This document shows positions 21,110-32,461 of a stretch of DNA of 64,000 nucleotides, piece by piece. The notes beneath the pieces were generated by a model. That model was not told where the DNA came from. It saw only the letters and a list, made by a program, of their open reading frames with translations, and ran no database searches. The number at the start of each line of letters is the position of its first letter. Position 1 is the first letter of the stretch. The DNA is from Cinclus cinclus (taxonomy: Eukaryota; Chordata; Aves; Passeriformes; Cinclidae). The stretch covers positions 1,721,979 through 1,785,978 of the forward strand of contig NC_085055.1 in NCBI RefSeq assembly GCF_963662255.1, read 5' to 3'. A program made the position numbers and the translations under genes.

Positions 21110-21245
21110 CAGGAATTTTTTGGACAATGCTTCCAGGGTGGGAATGTTGGGATGTCCCGTGCAGGGCCTGGAGTTGGACTTTGATGATCCCTGTGGGTCC
21201 CTTCCAGCTCAGGATATTCCAGGATTCTTTTGTCTTTTCAGGGAA
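21110..21245 (+). mobile_element. CR1 3' fragment
   Basis: gtgcagggcctggagttgga, ctttgatgatccctgtgggt, cttccagctcaggatattcc. Confidence 0.75.
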
Positions 21246-21941
21246 ACAGAAGTAAAGACAAAATGAGGGGGTGGCTTTTTGTTTTTTTCTTTTTTTTTTT
21301 TTTTTCCCCCCCTACAGATCTTTCTATTCAGTGAATTCTTGGACAATGAAATGTGGGTTTAGGTTTCTGTCTGTGCAGCAGAAACCCAGCGAATCCTGTT
21401 AAAAACTGGGACCAGCAGAATTCCATGGCTGGAATGCTGAATTCCAGAATTCCGTGACCTGGCTGCTTGCAGTCCCTTGGCTCCGGCAGGAAACGTGGGG
21501 AGAAAACCGGGGCAGGCTTTAAATTCTTCCTTGGACCGGGATAATCACCATTAATTGTGATCCACCTTCAGCGGGAAATGATTTTTCCCAGGAGAACCTC
21601 GGGGAAAGGGATCGGGTGGGTGCAGATTCCAGCTGAGAGCCTGGGGGATGTGCAGAGGGAAATCATTATTCCTGTATCCCCTGGACTGGGGATGAGTTAA
21701 TACCAGTTTGGCGTCATTAGGGATTAACGGGATTAACGAGCTCCCTGTGATTTATTCTTCCTCCCCTGCTGCGTGCAGCATTCCCAGCCGTCCCAATTCC
21801 CTGCAGCCTCCTGGGATGTCCCACCGGCAGGGTGAGCTCCTGAACCTCCTGGGGACATCTGCCTTGTCCCACAGCAGCTCCTGCTGCCCCCAAACCCTCT
21901 GGGGTCGTTCCTCGCACCGCAAACCTCTTCCCCGAGCCCGA

Positions 21942-21973
<32 letters not shown>

Positions 21974-22118
21974 TTGGATGCCAGGGAATGTTGGTGTGGG
22001 ATATTAAATCGGTATTTATTTGTGAGAGTGGCTTGGGGAGGGGGGGGCCCTAATTGGAGTTTTGTGCTCAGGCTGCAGAATGGGGCAATAAAAAAATCAG
22101 AGATCGATGGTTATGAGC
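21246..22118. other. Unassigned intergenic sequence with homopolymers
   Basis: Contains a T run (21277-21306) and an A run of nearly 30 bases (21945-21973). No gene recognised. Confidence 0.5.
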
Positions 22119-22600
22119 GGATAAAAGGAGCTCGCACATTCCCAGGTCCGGCTGTGGCCCCGCGGGCTTCAGTGGAAGCGCTTTGAGAACACCCGAGCGC
22201 CGCGGGGTCGGGAACGCTGGAGCTGGGCTGGGTCAGGGAGCGCGGCGGGGAAAGCAGAGCTGGAAACAGAGGTTTGGATTCCAGGGAGCAGCGAGAAATT
22301 GCGTCCTGTGCTCCTGCTCCGCTGCAAGCCTGGGGCTTCTCCCCCGGTTTTTGGTCGTTTCGGTGCGGGCGCGAGGCCGGGTGTCCGAAACGCTGGATCG
22401 GGGCCAGGTGAAACATTCCAGGGGGAGCAGCAGGAGCTGAAAACAGAAATCTGCGTTTCCAGGGAAGTCCGGGGGCTTGGGGAGCCCCAGGGACTCCAGG
22501 CCGGGCTCCTGCGCCGCTGGGATTTGCTTCCCCTCCCTCTGGGAATTTCGGTCATTACGAGATCTCAAGGTGCCAGGAGCCAGAAATGCGGGACAGGGCT
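22119..22600. promoter_or_regulatory. CpG-rich segment with TATA-like box, candidate promoter
   Basis: ATAAAAG at 22121-22127 is followed by about 400 bp rich in CpG (22145-22560). It stands out from its flanks and is immediately followed by AT-rich satellite. A promoter is possible, for example for an unlocated first exon of IQCJ, but no transcript or exon can be shown. Confidence 0.3.
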
Positions 22601-22639
22601 GGAACATCCCGGAGGGGATGGCCCGGAGATGATTCAGGT

Positions 22640-23150
22640 TGTAATTATGTTAGAATTATGTTATGTTATATATTATATTATGTTATGTTATATATTCTAT
22701 TATGTTATGTTATATATTATATTATGTTATGTTATATATTTTATAGTATATTATACTATATATTATATACTATACATTATATTATATTATATTATGTTAT
22801 ATTATATATTCTATTCTATTATATATTCTATTCTATATTATATCCTATTATATATTTTATTCTATTATATTCTATTATATTATATCATATTATATTCTAT
22901 ATTATATCCTATTATATTCTATATTCTATAGTATATATATTCTATATTCTATTCTATAGTATATCCTATTCCATATTATATTCTATATTCTATTCTATAT
23001 TCTATTCCATATTCTATTCTATATTATATCCTATTAGATATGATATGATATGATTGATATGATATATGATATATGATATGATATGATTGATATGATATAT
23101 GATATATGATATATGATATATGATATATGATATGATATGATATGATTGGG
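22640..23150. repeat. AT-rich satellite-like array
   Basis: Degenerate tatattatgttata, tattctat and gatatatgatatgat motifs for about 500 bp. Highly palindromic and prone to cruciform folding. Confidence 0.92.
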
Positions 23151-25250
23151 GGTGATGGCTTTGATATGATATTATTGGAGTCATGTTCTTCTGGAGGTGT
23201 CACCTTTTGGAGGTGATGTTATTTCAGTGATATTTTTGATGTGATTTTTTTGAGATGGTATTTTTTGAGGTGATGAGAATTTTTAGGATGATATTTTTGA
23301 GATGATGTTATTTAAGGGGCTGTTTTTTGAGGTGATTTTTTTTTGAGGTGATTTTTTTTTGAGGTGATTTTTTTTTGAGGTGATTTTTTTTTGAGGTGAT
23401 TTTTTTTTTGAGGTGTTTTTTTTTTTGAGGTGATTTTTTTTTTTGAGGTGATTTTTTTTTTGAGGTGATTTTTTTTTTGAGGTGATTTTCTTTTGAGCTG
23501 ATTTTCTTTTGAGCTGATTTTCTTTTGAGGTGATTTTCTTTTGAGGTGATATCTTTTTGAGATGATATTATTTAAGGTGATGTTTTTTGAGGTGATGAGA
23601 GTTTTTAGGATGATATTTTTGAGATGATGTTATTTAAGGGGCTGTTTTTTGAGGTGATTTTTTTTGAGGTGATTTTTTTTTTGAGGTGATTTTTTTTTTG
23701 AGGTGATTTTTTTTTGAGGTGATTTTCTTTTGAGGTGATTTTCTTTTGAGGTGATTTTCTTTTGAGGTGATTTTTTTTTTTTGAGGTGATTTTCTTTTGA
23801 GCTGATTTTCTTTTGAGCTGATTTTCTTTTGAGCTGATTTTCTTTTGAGCTGATTTTCTTTTGAGCTGATTTTTTTCGAGGTGATATCTTTTTGAGATGA
23901 TATTATTTAAGGTGATGTTTTTTGAGGTGATGAGAGTTTTTTGGACGATTTTTTTGAGGTAATTTTTTTTGGGATTATATTATTTAAGGGAGTGTTTTTT
24001 GAGGTGATTTTTTTCAAGGTGATATTTTTGAGATGATATTATTTAAGGTGATATTTTTGAGATGTTATTATTTAAGGTGATGTTTTTGAGATGATATTTT
24101 TCTTGAGGTGACATTACTTAAGGTGACATTTTTTGAAGTGATATTATTTAAGGAGATTTTTTGAAGTGGCGTTATTTAAGGGTATTTAAGGGGATATTTT
24201 TTGAAGTGATATTTTTGAGGCGATGAGATTTTTTTGAGGTGATATTTTTGAGGTGATATTTTTTGAGATTATATTTTTTATTTAAGGTGATTTTTTTTGA
24301 GCTGATTTTTTTTTGAGCTGATTTTTTTTTGAGCTGATTTTTATTTTTGAGCTGATTTTTATTTTTGAGCTGATTTTTATTTTTGAGCTGATTTTTATTT
24401 TTGAGCTGATTTTTTTTGAGGTGATTTTTTTTGAGGTGCTATTTTTTGGGATTATATTATTTAAGGGGGTGTTTTTTGAGGTGATTTTTTTTGAGGTGAT
24501 GGGGTTTTTTCAAGGTGATTTTTTGAGATGATATTATTTAAGGTGATATTTTTGAGATGTTATTATTTAAGGTGATGTTTTTGAGATGATATTTTTCTTG
24601 AGGTGACATTACTTAAGGTGACATTTTTTGAAGTGATATTATTTAAGGAGATTTTTTGAAGTGGCGTTATTTAAGGGTATTTAAGGGGATATTTTTTCAA
24701 GTGATATTTTTGAGGCGATGAGATTTTTTTGAGGTGATATTTTTTGAGGTGATATTTTTTGAGATTATATTTTTTATTTAAGGTGATTTTTTTGAGGTGA
24801 TGAGAGTTTTTTGGATGATTTTTTTGAGGTGATATTTTTTGGGATTATATTATTTAAGGGGGTGTTTTTTGAGGTGATTTTTTTTTGAGGTGATTTTTTT
24901 GAGGTGATGGGGTTTTTTCAAGGTGATATTTTTGAGATGATATTTCAGATGATATTTTTGAGATGATATTATTTAAGGTGATGTTTTTGAGATGATATTT
25001 TTTTTGAGGTGATGATATTTTTCTTGAGGTGACATTACTTAAGGTGACATTTTTTGAAGTGATATTATTTAAGGAGATTTTTTTAAGTGGCGTTATTTAA
25101 GGGGGTATTTTTTGAAGTGATATTTTTGAGGTGATGAGATTTTTTTATTTTTTGGCTGATTTTTTTTTTTTGAGGTGATATTTTTTGGGGGGATTATATT
25201 CTTTAAGGGGGTGTTTTTGGATGTGATTTTTTTTGTTTTTTTGAGGTGAT
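23151..25250. repeat. 2.1-kb TTTTTTGAGGTGAT-type array with higher-order copies
   Basis: Units of 13-18 bp built from t-runs plus gaggtgat, gagctgat, gagatgat and tatttaaggtgat. A longer block containing cttgaggtgacattacttaa and agtggcgttatttaag recurs near 24111, 24598 and 25023. Confidence 0.93.
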
Positions 25251-25529
25251 GATTCCAGCCCAGCCCAGCTCTGTTTGAGCCCCTGAGGGCGTCACTCAAG
25301 TGCAATAATATCAACTGCAGCTTTTAACCAAAATGTTCAAGGTTTTCCTGAAGAAATGGGGTGAGGTCTTTGGAGGCTTTTTCTGTGTTTCCATGGAATG
25401 GCCACTCCTGGAAAACCTGAGGAATGTCTGAGATGGGAATTCCTATTTCCAGGTAGGAAATAGAGGCAGGGAGATATTCAGGGGGAGCAGAAATTCTGTC
25501 CCTGCCCGGAGAAAAGCTGGAAAACCCTG

Positions 25530-25962
25530 GAATTGTCCAAGGCCAGGCTGGATGGGGCTTGGAGCAGCCTGGGATGGGGAAGGTCCCTGCACAGGGGATG
25601 GGATCCATGGGATGGGATGGGATCCATGGGATGGGATGGGATCCATGGGATGGGATGGGATCCATGGGACGGGGTCCATGGGATGGGACGGGGTCCATGG
25701 GATGGGACGGGGTCCATGGGATGGGATGGGATCGATGGGACGGGATCGATGGGATGGGATGGGATCCATGGGATGGGATGGGATCGATGGGATGGGATCC
25801 ATGGGATGGGATGGGATCCATGGGATGGGATCGATGGGATGGGATCCATGGGATCCATGGGATGGGATCCATGGGATGGGATGGGATCCATGGGATCCAT
25901 GGGATGGGATCCATGGGATGGGATGGGCCCCAAAATCCCAAACCATTCCATGATTCTCTGCT
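25530..25962 (+). mobile_element. CR1 3' fragment interrupted by an internal GGGAT-type expansion
   Basis: Left part: tccaaggccaggctggatgg, cttggagcagcctgggatgg. Right part: caaaatcccaaaccattcca then tgattctctg. Between them lies the expanded array, at the place where other copies have a single gggatggga. Confidence 0.88.
25590..25928. repeat. Expanded gggatgggatccatgggat array inside CR1
   Basis: About 340 bp of gggatg, ggatcc, ggatcg and gacggg words in 10-20 bp higher-order units. Creates false MGSMGWDGIH-type frames and the reverse Ser/His/Pro frames. Confidence 0.95.
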
Positions 25963-26598
25963 GAAAAAAAGAAAAAAAAAAAAAAAAAAAAAGGAATTAG
26001 TGTGGCCTGAAGCTTCCTGAGAGCACTGGAAAAACAAACCCCCCCCTCACATCTGAGGGAAATAAAGCACCGGAATGATCCCAACAAATGACAATAATTG
26101 TGCCTGGCAGCATGTGGTGATTTAAAATGGATTGATCTGACGATCCTGAAAGAGGAATAAACAACAACCATCTCCTGGCAGGGGAACGCTGCTCCCCTTC
26201 GTTGTGCCTGGGTGTCCATTACTGCTCATAAACCCCTGCCAAAATCAGCCCGGGGGGGGCGGGAAGGACCGGGGAATTCGGGAGTTCATTCCCAAGGAAC
26301 GGGACATTCCAGGGGAACATTCCCAGCACCCGTTAAAAGTGGGAACGCGCTGCCCCCAGCCCTGGGATGGGGGCTGGGCTCAGGCTGGATTTTGTGTCCC
26401 TGATTTCCCGGGGCCTGGCGGGGCCGGAGCCAGGATTGTGCGGTGTCCCCACGGGCAGGGATGGAGCTCGGGCACATCCTCGGGTCTGCTCCCGGGAAAT
26501 CCCAGAGCAAAACTCCCGTGGGAAGCGAGGGCACAGCAGGGACCGGGGCTGCCTGTGCGGTTTTGCCTGTGCCTCGATTTCCTGGGGCTGGATGTGCT
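25963..26598. other. Unassigned intergenic sequence, partly CpG-rich
   Basis: A-rich run at 25966-25992. 26245-26560 is CpG-enriched but has no recognisable exon. Confidence 0.45.
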
Positions 26599-26938
26599 CT
26601 GATCCGGGCTGGTCCAGGCTGATCCAGGCTGATCCAGGCTGATCCAGGAGATCCAGGCTGATCCAGGCAGATCCAGCTGATCCCGGCTGATCCGAGTGAT
26701 CCAGGTGATCCAGGCTGATCCAGGTGATCCAGGCTGATCCCGGCTGATCCGAGTGATCCAGGTGATCCAGGCTGATCCAGGTGATCCAGGCTGATCCAGG
26801 CTGATCCAGGCAGATCCAGCTGATCCAGGCTGATCCGAGTGATCCAGGTGATCCAGGCTGATCCAGGTGATCCAGGCTGATCCAGGCAGATCCAGGTGAT
26901 CCAGGCAGACCCAGGCTGATCCGGGCCGATCCAGGGAA
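26599..26938. repeat. TGATCCAGGC-type array
   Basis: About 34 degenerate 10-bp units (gctgatccag, gtgatccagg, gcagatccag), with a higher-order pattern near 70-80 bp. Confidence 0.93.
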
Positions 26939-27049
26939 ACGAAGCCGTGCTGTCAGCCCCTCCCGTTCCCGGTGTTCCAGCCGGGATCATGCGGGGCAGG
27001 TTTGCCGTTCACGGGATGTGTTTGATCCCTGCTTGCCTTGGGCTGGGAT

Positions 27050-27258
27050 TCCCAATGGACAATTCCCAGTGGACAATTCCCCATGAACAAATCTCAATGA
27101 CAATTCCCAATGGACAATTCCCAGTGAACAATTCCCCATGGACAATTCCCAGTGAACAATTCCCAGTGAACAATTCCCAATGAACAAACCTCAATGGACA
27201 ATTCCCAGTGAACAATTCCCAGTGAACAATTCCCAATGGACAATTCCCAATGACAATG
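27050..27258. repeat. 14-16-bp tandem repeat (caattcccagtgaa)
   Basis: About 14 copies with variants agtgaa, aatgga and catgaa. Confidence 0.93.
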
Positions 27259-27594
27259 CCCTGGAATCGTCTCAGGGCAGGGTGGTGCTGGGAGCTTTCA
27301 GGGAATGCGGTGCCCGAGGTTTTATCCTGCTGGAATTACCCAGGCTGGCTGAGTTTCGTCTTTATTTCTCCTCCCGAGCTTTGGGAGCTTGAACCTTTGG
27401 CTTGCAAAGGGTTCCAGCTTCTCCTGGGGTGTGGATGCAGCCTGGGATGCTCCGGGAATTCGGGAGCAAATCCAGAGAGGATTTAGAATGCTGCAAACCC
27501 TGATTTGTGATTTTTTTTTTTTTCTTTTAATTATTATTATTTTTTTACCACAGGAAACGGAGGATCCGAAGAGTGCAATGATTCCGGTGCTATC

Positions 27595-27685
27595 CGGGAT
27601 TTTTGGGAAGGAATTCCTGGAATTCCCAGAGCTTCTGTGGCTGCCCCTGGATCCCGGGAATTGTCCCTCCCAGTCCAAACCAGTC
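27595..27685 (+). mobile_element. CR1 fragment
   Basis: gggaaggaattcctggaatt, cccagagcttctgtggctgc, ccctggatcc. Confidence 0.7.
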
Positions 27686-27737
27686 TGGGATGGGGATCCC
27701 GGGCAGTCCCGGTCTCTGCTCTTCCCTGCCCCTCCCG

Positions 27738-27745
27738 TGACGTCA
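27738..27745. promoter_or_regulatory. Full palindromic CRE (TGACGTCA)
   Basis: Perfect CREB/ATF octamer in a small GC-rich patch. No start site or exon is recognised next to it, so its use is unknown. Confidence 0.25.
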
Positions 27746-27849
27746 CCGCATTAATTAACTCCGTAATTATCCTGGGAGAACGGGAGGGTTTGCGGCTTCC
27801 TCCGCTCCTTCCTTTCAAAGCCCAATTTGTAAAATCTCGCTGTTGAAAC

Positions 27850-28830
27850 CGTGGGGATTTTCACCAAACGCATTTTTATTTTAAACATGAGTACAGCAGT
27901 GACATTAATGCACCATTCTAATAATTAACAGACCCTTCTAATAATTAATACGCGATGAATTCTAACGGTGTTCGATCCTTTCGGGTAAAGAAGGAGGAGA
28001 AACAAAAGGGAAATGTTCTGGCACGGTTGGGTGTTTGAGGGGTTGTTTTGTTTGCAGGTGAATCGCTCACGTTCAGAGGTTAGATGAACATTAATGAAGT
28101 TATTAACATCAATAAAACCGACAGGTGAAATGAATAATTTCAAACCAGTCGGTTCATAAAGTTAATTAATCCGTTTAACGCCATTAAAATACTGATATGG
28201 ATAAAATAATATTAAGTATGGATTGTTCCCTCTCAGGGCCTCTCTGTTTGGAATTTCATCCCCGGTGTCACAAAGGAGGAAAACAAAGCCGAGTTGCATT
28301 GTTGAAATAAAATTTCCTTTGGTGGAACAGGAGCTCTGCGTGCTCTTGTGCTTCTGGGAGTCCTGGGCAAAACAAATAAAAAAATCAGGATTTCAGCTCC
28401 TGGATCCTTTCCAGGCTGATTTTTGGGACTGGTTTGGAATTATTTTGGCAAATATTTCGGGTAAATCGCAGCTCAGAGCGTGGGGAAAGGTTTAGAATTC
28501 CGGGAGAGGATCAAGGAATGAGGGCTCGCATCCATCGGGAACGAGAAGGACACGGAGGAATCCATGGGAATTTTCTGCACAATCTGAGAGTTCCTGCACT
28601 GCAGTTCTAGGGAAAAAGGTTTTAAAAAATGTATATATGCACAGACTTTTCTATTTTCTGTTTGTTTTTAATTTTCCATTTTGCCATTGTATCTTTAACA
28701 CTTTGTTATTTATAGCTGCTGTTTATTTTTATATTCAATTTTATACATCAAGTTTATTTTAATTAAATTAAATAAAACAATATTAATATCGGAAAAATCT
28801 GTATTTTTACATTTTACATGTGTAGATAGA
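27850..28830. other. AT-rich single-copy block
   Basis: 27850-28220 and 28600-28800 are AT-rich, not repetitive, and contrast with the GC-rich satellites around them. 28600-28790 resembles the end of a 3' UTR and holds AATAAA near 28770. No coding frame recognised. Confidence 0.4.
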
Positions 28831-29612
28831 GAGGGGGTCACTTGAGGTCATTTCAAGGTCACTCAAGGTCACTTTGGGGTAACTTGAGGTCATTTTGGGG
28901 TTACTTGAGGTCATTGGGGTTACTTGAGGTCACAGGGGTTACATGAGGTCATTTTTGGTTTTTGAGTCCTGGCTGGGGTTACTTCAGGTCATTTTTGGGG
29001 TCACCTGAGGTCATTCCAAGGTCATTCAAGGTCATTCAAGGTCATTTTGGGGTCACAGGGGTTACTTCAGGTCATTTTTGGTTTCCAGAGTTTTTTGAGT
29101 CCCTGACTGGGGTCACTTGAGGTCATTTGAGGTCATTTTGGGGTCACTCGAGGTCATTTTGGGGTCACTCGAGGTCATTTGAAGTCATTTTGAGGTCACA
29201 GGGGTTACTTGAGGTCATTTTGGGGTTACTTGAGGTCATTGGGGTAATTTGAGGTCACAGGGGTCACTCGAGGTCATTTTTGATTTTTTGAATCCAGGCT
29301 GGGGTTACTTCAGGTCATTTTTGGGGTCACCTGAGGTCATTCCAAGGTCATTCAAGGTCATTCAAGGTCATTTTGGGGTCACAGGGGTTACTCGAGGTCA
29401 TTTTGGGGTCACTTGAGGTCATTTTGGGGTCATTTGAGGTCACAGGGGTTACTCGAGGTCATTTTGGGGTAATTTGGGGTCACAGGGGTTACTTCAGGTC
29501 ATTTTGGGGTCACAGGAGTTACCTGAGGTCATTTTTTGGTTTTGAGGTTTTTTTGAGTCCTTTACGGGGTAACTCGAGGTAATTCTGGGGTCATTTGGGG
29601 CCATTTGGGTCC
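28831..29612. repeat. AGGTCA-rich minisatellite (ggggtcacttgaggtcattt)
   Basis: About 780 bp of 10- and 20-bp words based on gaggtcattttggggtcact. Contains dozens of AGGTCA or GGGTCA half-sites; six exact TCAAGGTCA occur at 28853, 28863, 29026, 29036, 29352 and 29362. Confidence 0.95.
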
Positions 29613-29869
29613 CTATTAACTGATCAAGGGCTCGTTTTCATTTTTCAGTTTCCTGTCGGAAGCGCTGCTGCAGAAATTGGGGTGGGATTGTTGGAAAAAC
29701 TTCTAAAACCCACGGGGGGAAAATTCCCAGGGGTCTGAGAGGGAACTGAGTTCTGTTTTTGGGATGGAAATTTTGGGATTTCCCATCCCCTGCTCCTGCA
29801 ACAGCCTGGGGTCAGCAGAACCCTCCTGGGGTCCTCTCCTTGTGTGTCCTAAATGGGAGAAAATGGGGA

Positions 29870-31890
29870 GAAAGAAAGAAAATAAAGGGGGAGAAATAAA
29901 GAAAATGGGGGGAAAAATGGAGGGAAAAACGGGGGGAAAAAGGGGGGGAAAAAGGCGGGGGAAAAAAGGCGGGGGAAAAAAGGGGGGGGAAAAAGGGGGG
30001 GGAAAAAGGGGGGGGGAAAAAGGGGGGGGGAAAAAGGGGGGGGGAAAAAGGGGGGGGAAAAAAGGGGGGGGAAAAAAGGGGGGGGAAAAAAGGGGGGGGA
30101 AAAAGGGGGGGGAAAAAGGGGGGGGGAAAAAGGGGGGGGGAAAAAGGGGGGGGGAAAAAGGGGGGGGGAAAAAGGGGGGGGAAAAAGGGGGGGGAAAAAG
30201 GGGGGGGGAAAGGGGGGGGAAAAGGGGGGGGGGAAAGGGGGGGGGAAAAGGGGGGGGAAGGGGGGGGAAGGGGGGGGAAAAAGGGGGGGAAAAAGGAGGG
30301 GGAAAAAGGAGGGGGAAAAAGGAGGGGGAAGGGGGGGGAAAGGGGGGGGAAAGGGGGGGGAAAGGGGGGGGAAGGGGGGGAAAGGGGGGGGAAAGGGGGG
30401 GGAAAGGGGGGGGAAAGGGGGGGGAAAGGGGGGGGAAAAGGGGGGGGAAAAGGGGGGGGAAAAGGGGGGGGAAAAGGGGGGGGAGGAAAGGGGGGGGAGG
30501 AAAGGGGGGGGAGGAAAGGGGGGGGAGGAAAGGGGGGGGAAATGAAGTGGGGGGAAATGAAGTGGGGGGGAAATGAAATGGGGGGGAAATGAAATGGGGG
30601 GGAAATGAAGTGGGGGGGAAATGAAGTGGGGGGGAAAAGAGGGGGAAGGGGGGGGAATGAAAGGGGGGGGAGGGGGGGGAAGGGGGAAAATAATGGGGAG
30701 GGGAAATAAGGAAAAATGGGGAGGAAAATAAGGAAAAATGGGAGGGGAAATAAGGAAAAAAGTTGGGGGAAATAAGGAAAAATGGGAGGGGAAAAATAAG
30801 GAAAAAAGGGGGGGGGAAATAAGGAAAAATGGGAGGGGAAAATAAGGAAAAATGGGAGGGGAAAATAAGGAAAAATGGGAGGGGAAAATAAGGAAAAAAG
30901 GGGGGGAATAAGGAAAAATGGGAGGGGAAATGGGGAAAAATCAGGGGGTGGGATAGGGAAGAATGGGGGAAAACAAGGAAAATGCAGGAATAGGAAAAAT
31001 GGGGAAAGGTGGGTGTAAAATGGGGGAAGAAGGGAAATAGAAAAAATGGGGGGAAAGAATGGGGGAATTAGAGGGAAATGGGGAAAAATTGGGGGGAAAT
31101 CAGGGGGGAATGGGGGGAGATGGGGAAAAAAACAGAGGAAAAATGGGAGAAAGAATGGGGTAAAATGAGGAGGGAAAAGGGGAGGAAAGGGGAAAATTTG
31201 GGGGGAAAATTGTGGGGGAAAAGGGAAGGGAAAAGAGGGTGAAAAAGGGGAGGGAAGGAGATGGGGAAAAAAAAGGGGGGAAAGGAGATGGGGAAAGAAA
31301 GGGGGGAAAAGGGCGAAAGGGGAAAAAGGGGGAGAGAAAGGGGAAAAAGGGGGAGAGAAAGGGAAAAAAGGGGGAGAGAAAGGGAAAAAAGGGGGAGAGA
31401 AAGGGGGAAAAGGGAGAGAGAAAGGGAAAAAAGGGGGAGAGAAAGGGAAAAAAGGGGGAGAGAAAGGGAAAAAAGGGGGAGAGAAAGGGAAAAAAGGGGG
31501 AGAGAAAGGGAAAAAAGGGGGAGAGAAAGGGGGAAAAGGGAGAGAAAGGGAAAAAAGGGGGAGAGAAAGGGAAAAAAGGGGGAGAGAAAGGGAAAAAAGG
31601 GGGAGAGAAAGGGAAAAAAGGGGGAGAGAAAGGGAGAAAAGGGGGAGAGAAAGGGAGAAAAGGGGGAGAGAAAGGGAGAAAAGGGGGAGAGAAAGGGAAA
31701 AAAGGGGGAGAGAAAGGGAAAAAAGGGGGAGAGAAAGGGAGAAAAGGGGGAGAGAAAGGGAGAAAAGGGGGAGAGAAAGGGAAAAAAGGGGGAGAGAAAG
31801 GGAGAAAAGGGGGAGAGAAAGGGAGAAAAGGGGGAGAGAAAGGGAGAAAAGGGGGAGAGAAAGGGAAAAAAGGTTGGGGAGAGCAGGAGG
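29870..31890. repeat. 2-kb polypurine tract (G-run arrays)
   Basis: Three zones: 29895-30545 with G7-9 and A3-5 alternating; 30545-31210 with aaggaaaaatgggagggg units; 31215-31885 with a 21-bp unit ggggagagaaagggaaaaaag repeated about 30 times. Pyrimidines are rare throughout. Source of a false 720-residue frame on the minus strand. Confidence 0.97.
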
Positions 31891-32461
31891 AGTGAAAAAG
31901 AGGGAATGAAAAGGGGAAGGAATTTTCCAGCCCGACTGAAATCCAGCACTCACTGCGAGCAGCCAGCCTGGCATTTATTGTTCCTCTGGGATCTTCCTCC
32001 TTCCCAGCCTTTGGGGATGAATCTCTTTTTCCTGGTTTGAAGGACAGGAACCTTCCTGGGATAGAAAATAACAGGAAAATCCCAAGTGAAATTGTGGGGT
32101 TTTTCACGTAAAAATATGGGAAAAGGAATGAGAGTTCTTTTCTAGAATGTATGTAATGAGGAAAACAAACAAGAAGCAAGGAGAACAGAATCCCGTTAAT
32201 GATCCCATAAATCTTTTCCTACCTTTCAGGCCATTCCCCCTCGGCTGCAGCTGTGGGAACAGTGGGATGTCCGGGTGGTGTGGGGTTTGGGTTAAAGTGG
32301 AACAAAAACCCCAAAGCAGCAGGGCCTGGGAGGCTCCGGGAGGAGGGAGAAGGTGGAGGGAAAAGGGAATTTTTTGGGATTTTCCTCGGCTCACACTTGG
32401 CCCGGGTGATGTCCTGGGGGTGGCAGCAGCAGTGGGAGAGGCTCCCCCAAAAGGCATCAGG

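Noticed and set aside
22586..22931. Frames rich in Tyr and Ile around the AT array
   Set aside because: Pure consequence of tatat-type repeats.
25324..26219. Minus-strand Ser/His/Pro frames and plus-strand MGWD frames
   Set aside because: Translation of the expanded CR1-internal array. Same reason applies to 37759-38569.
29812..31974. 720-residue minus-strand frame rich in Pro, Phe and Ser
   Set aside because: It is the pyrimidine complement of the polypurine tract, which cannot contain TAA, TAG or TGA in that direction. No domain, promoter or splice pattern.
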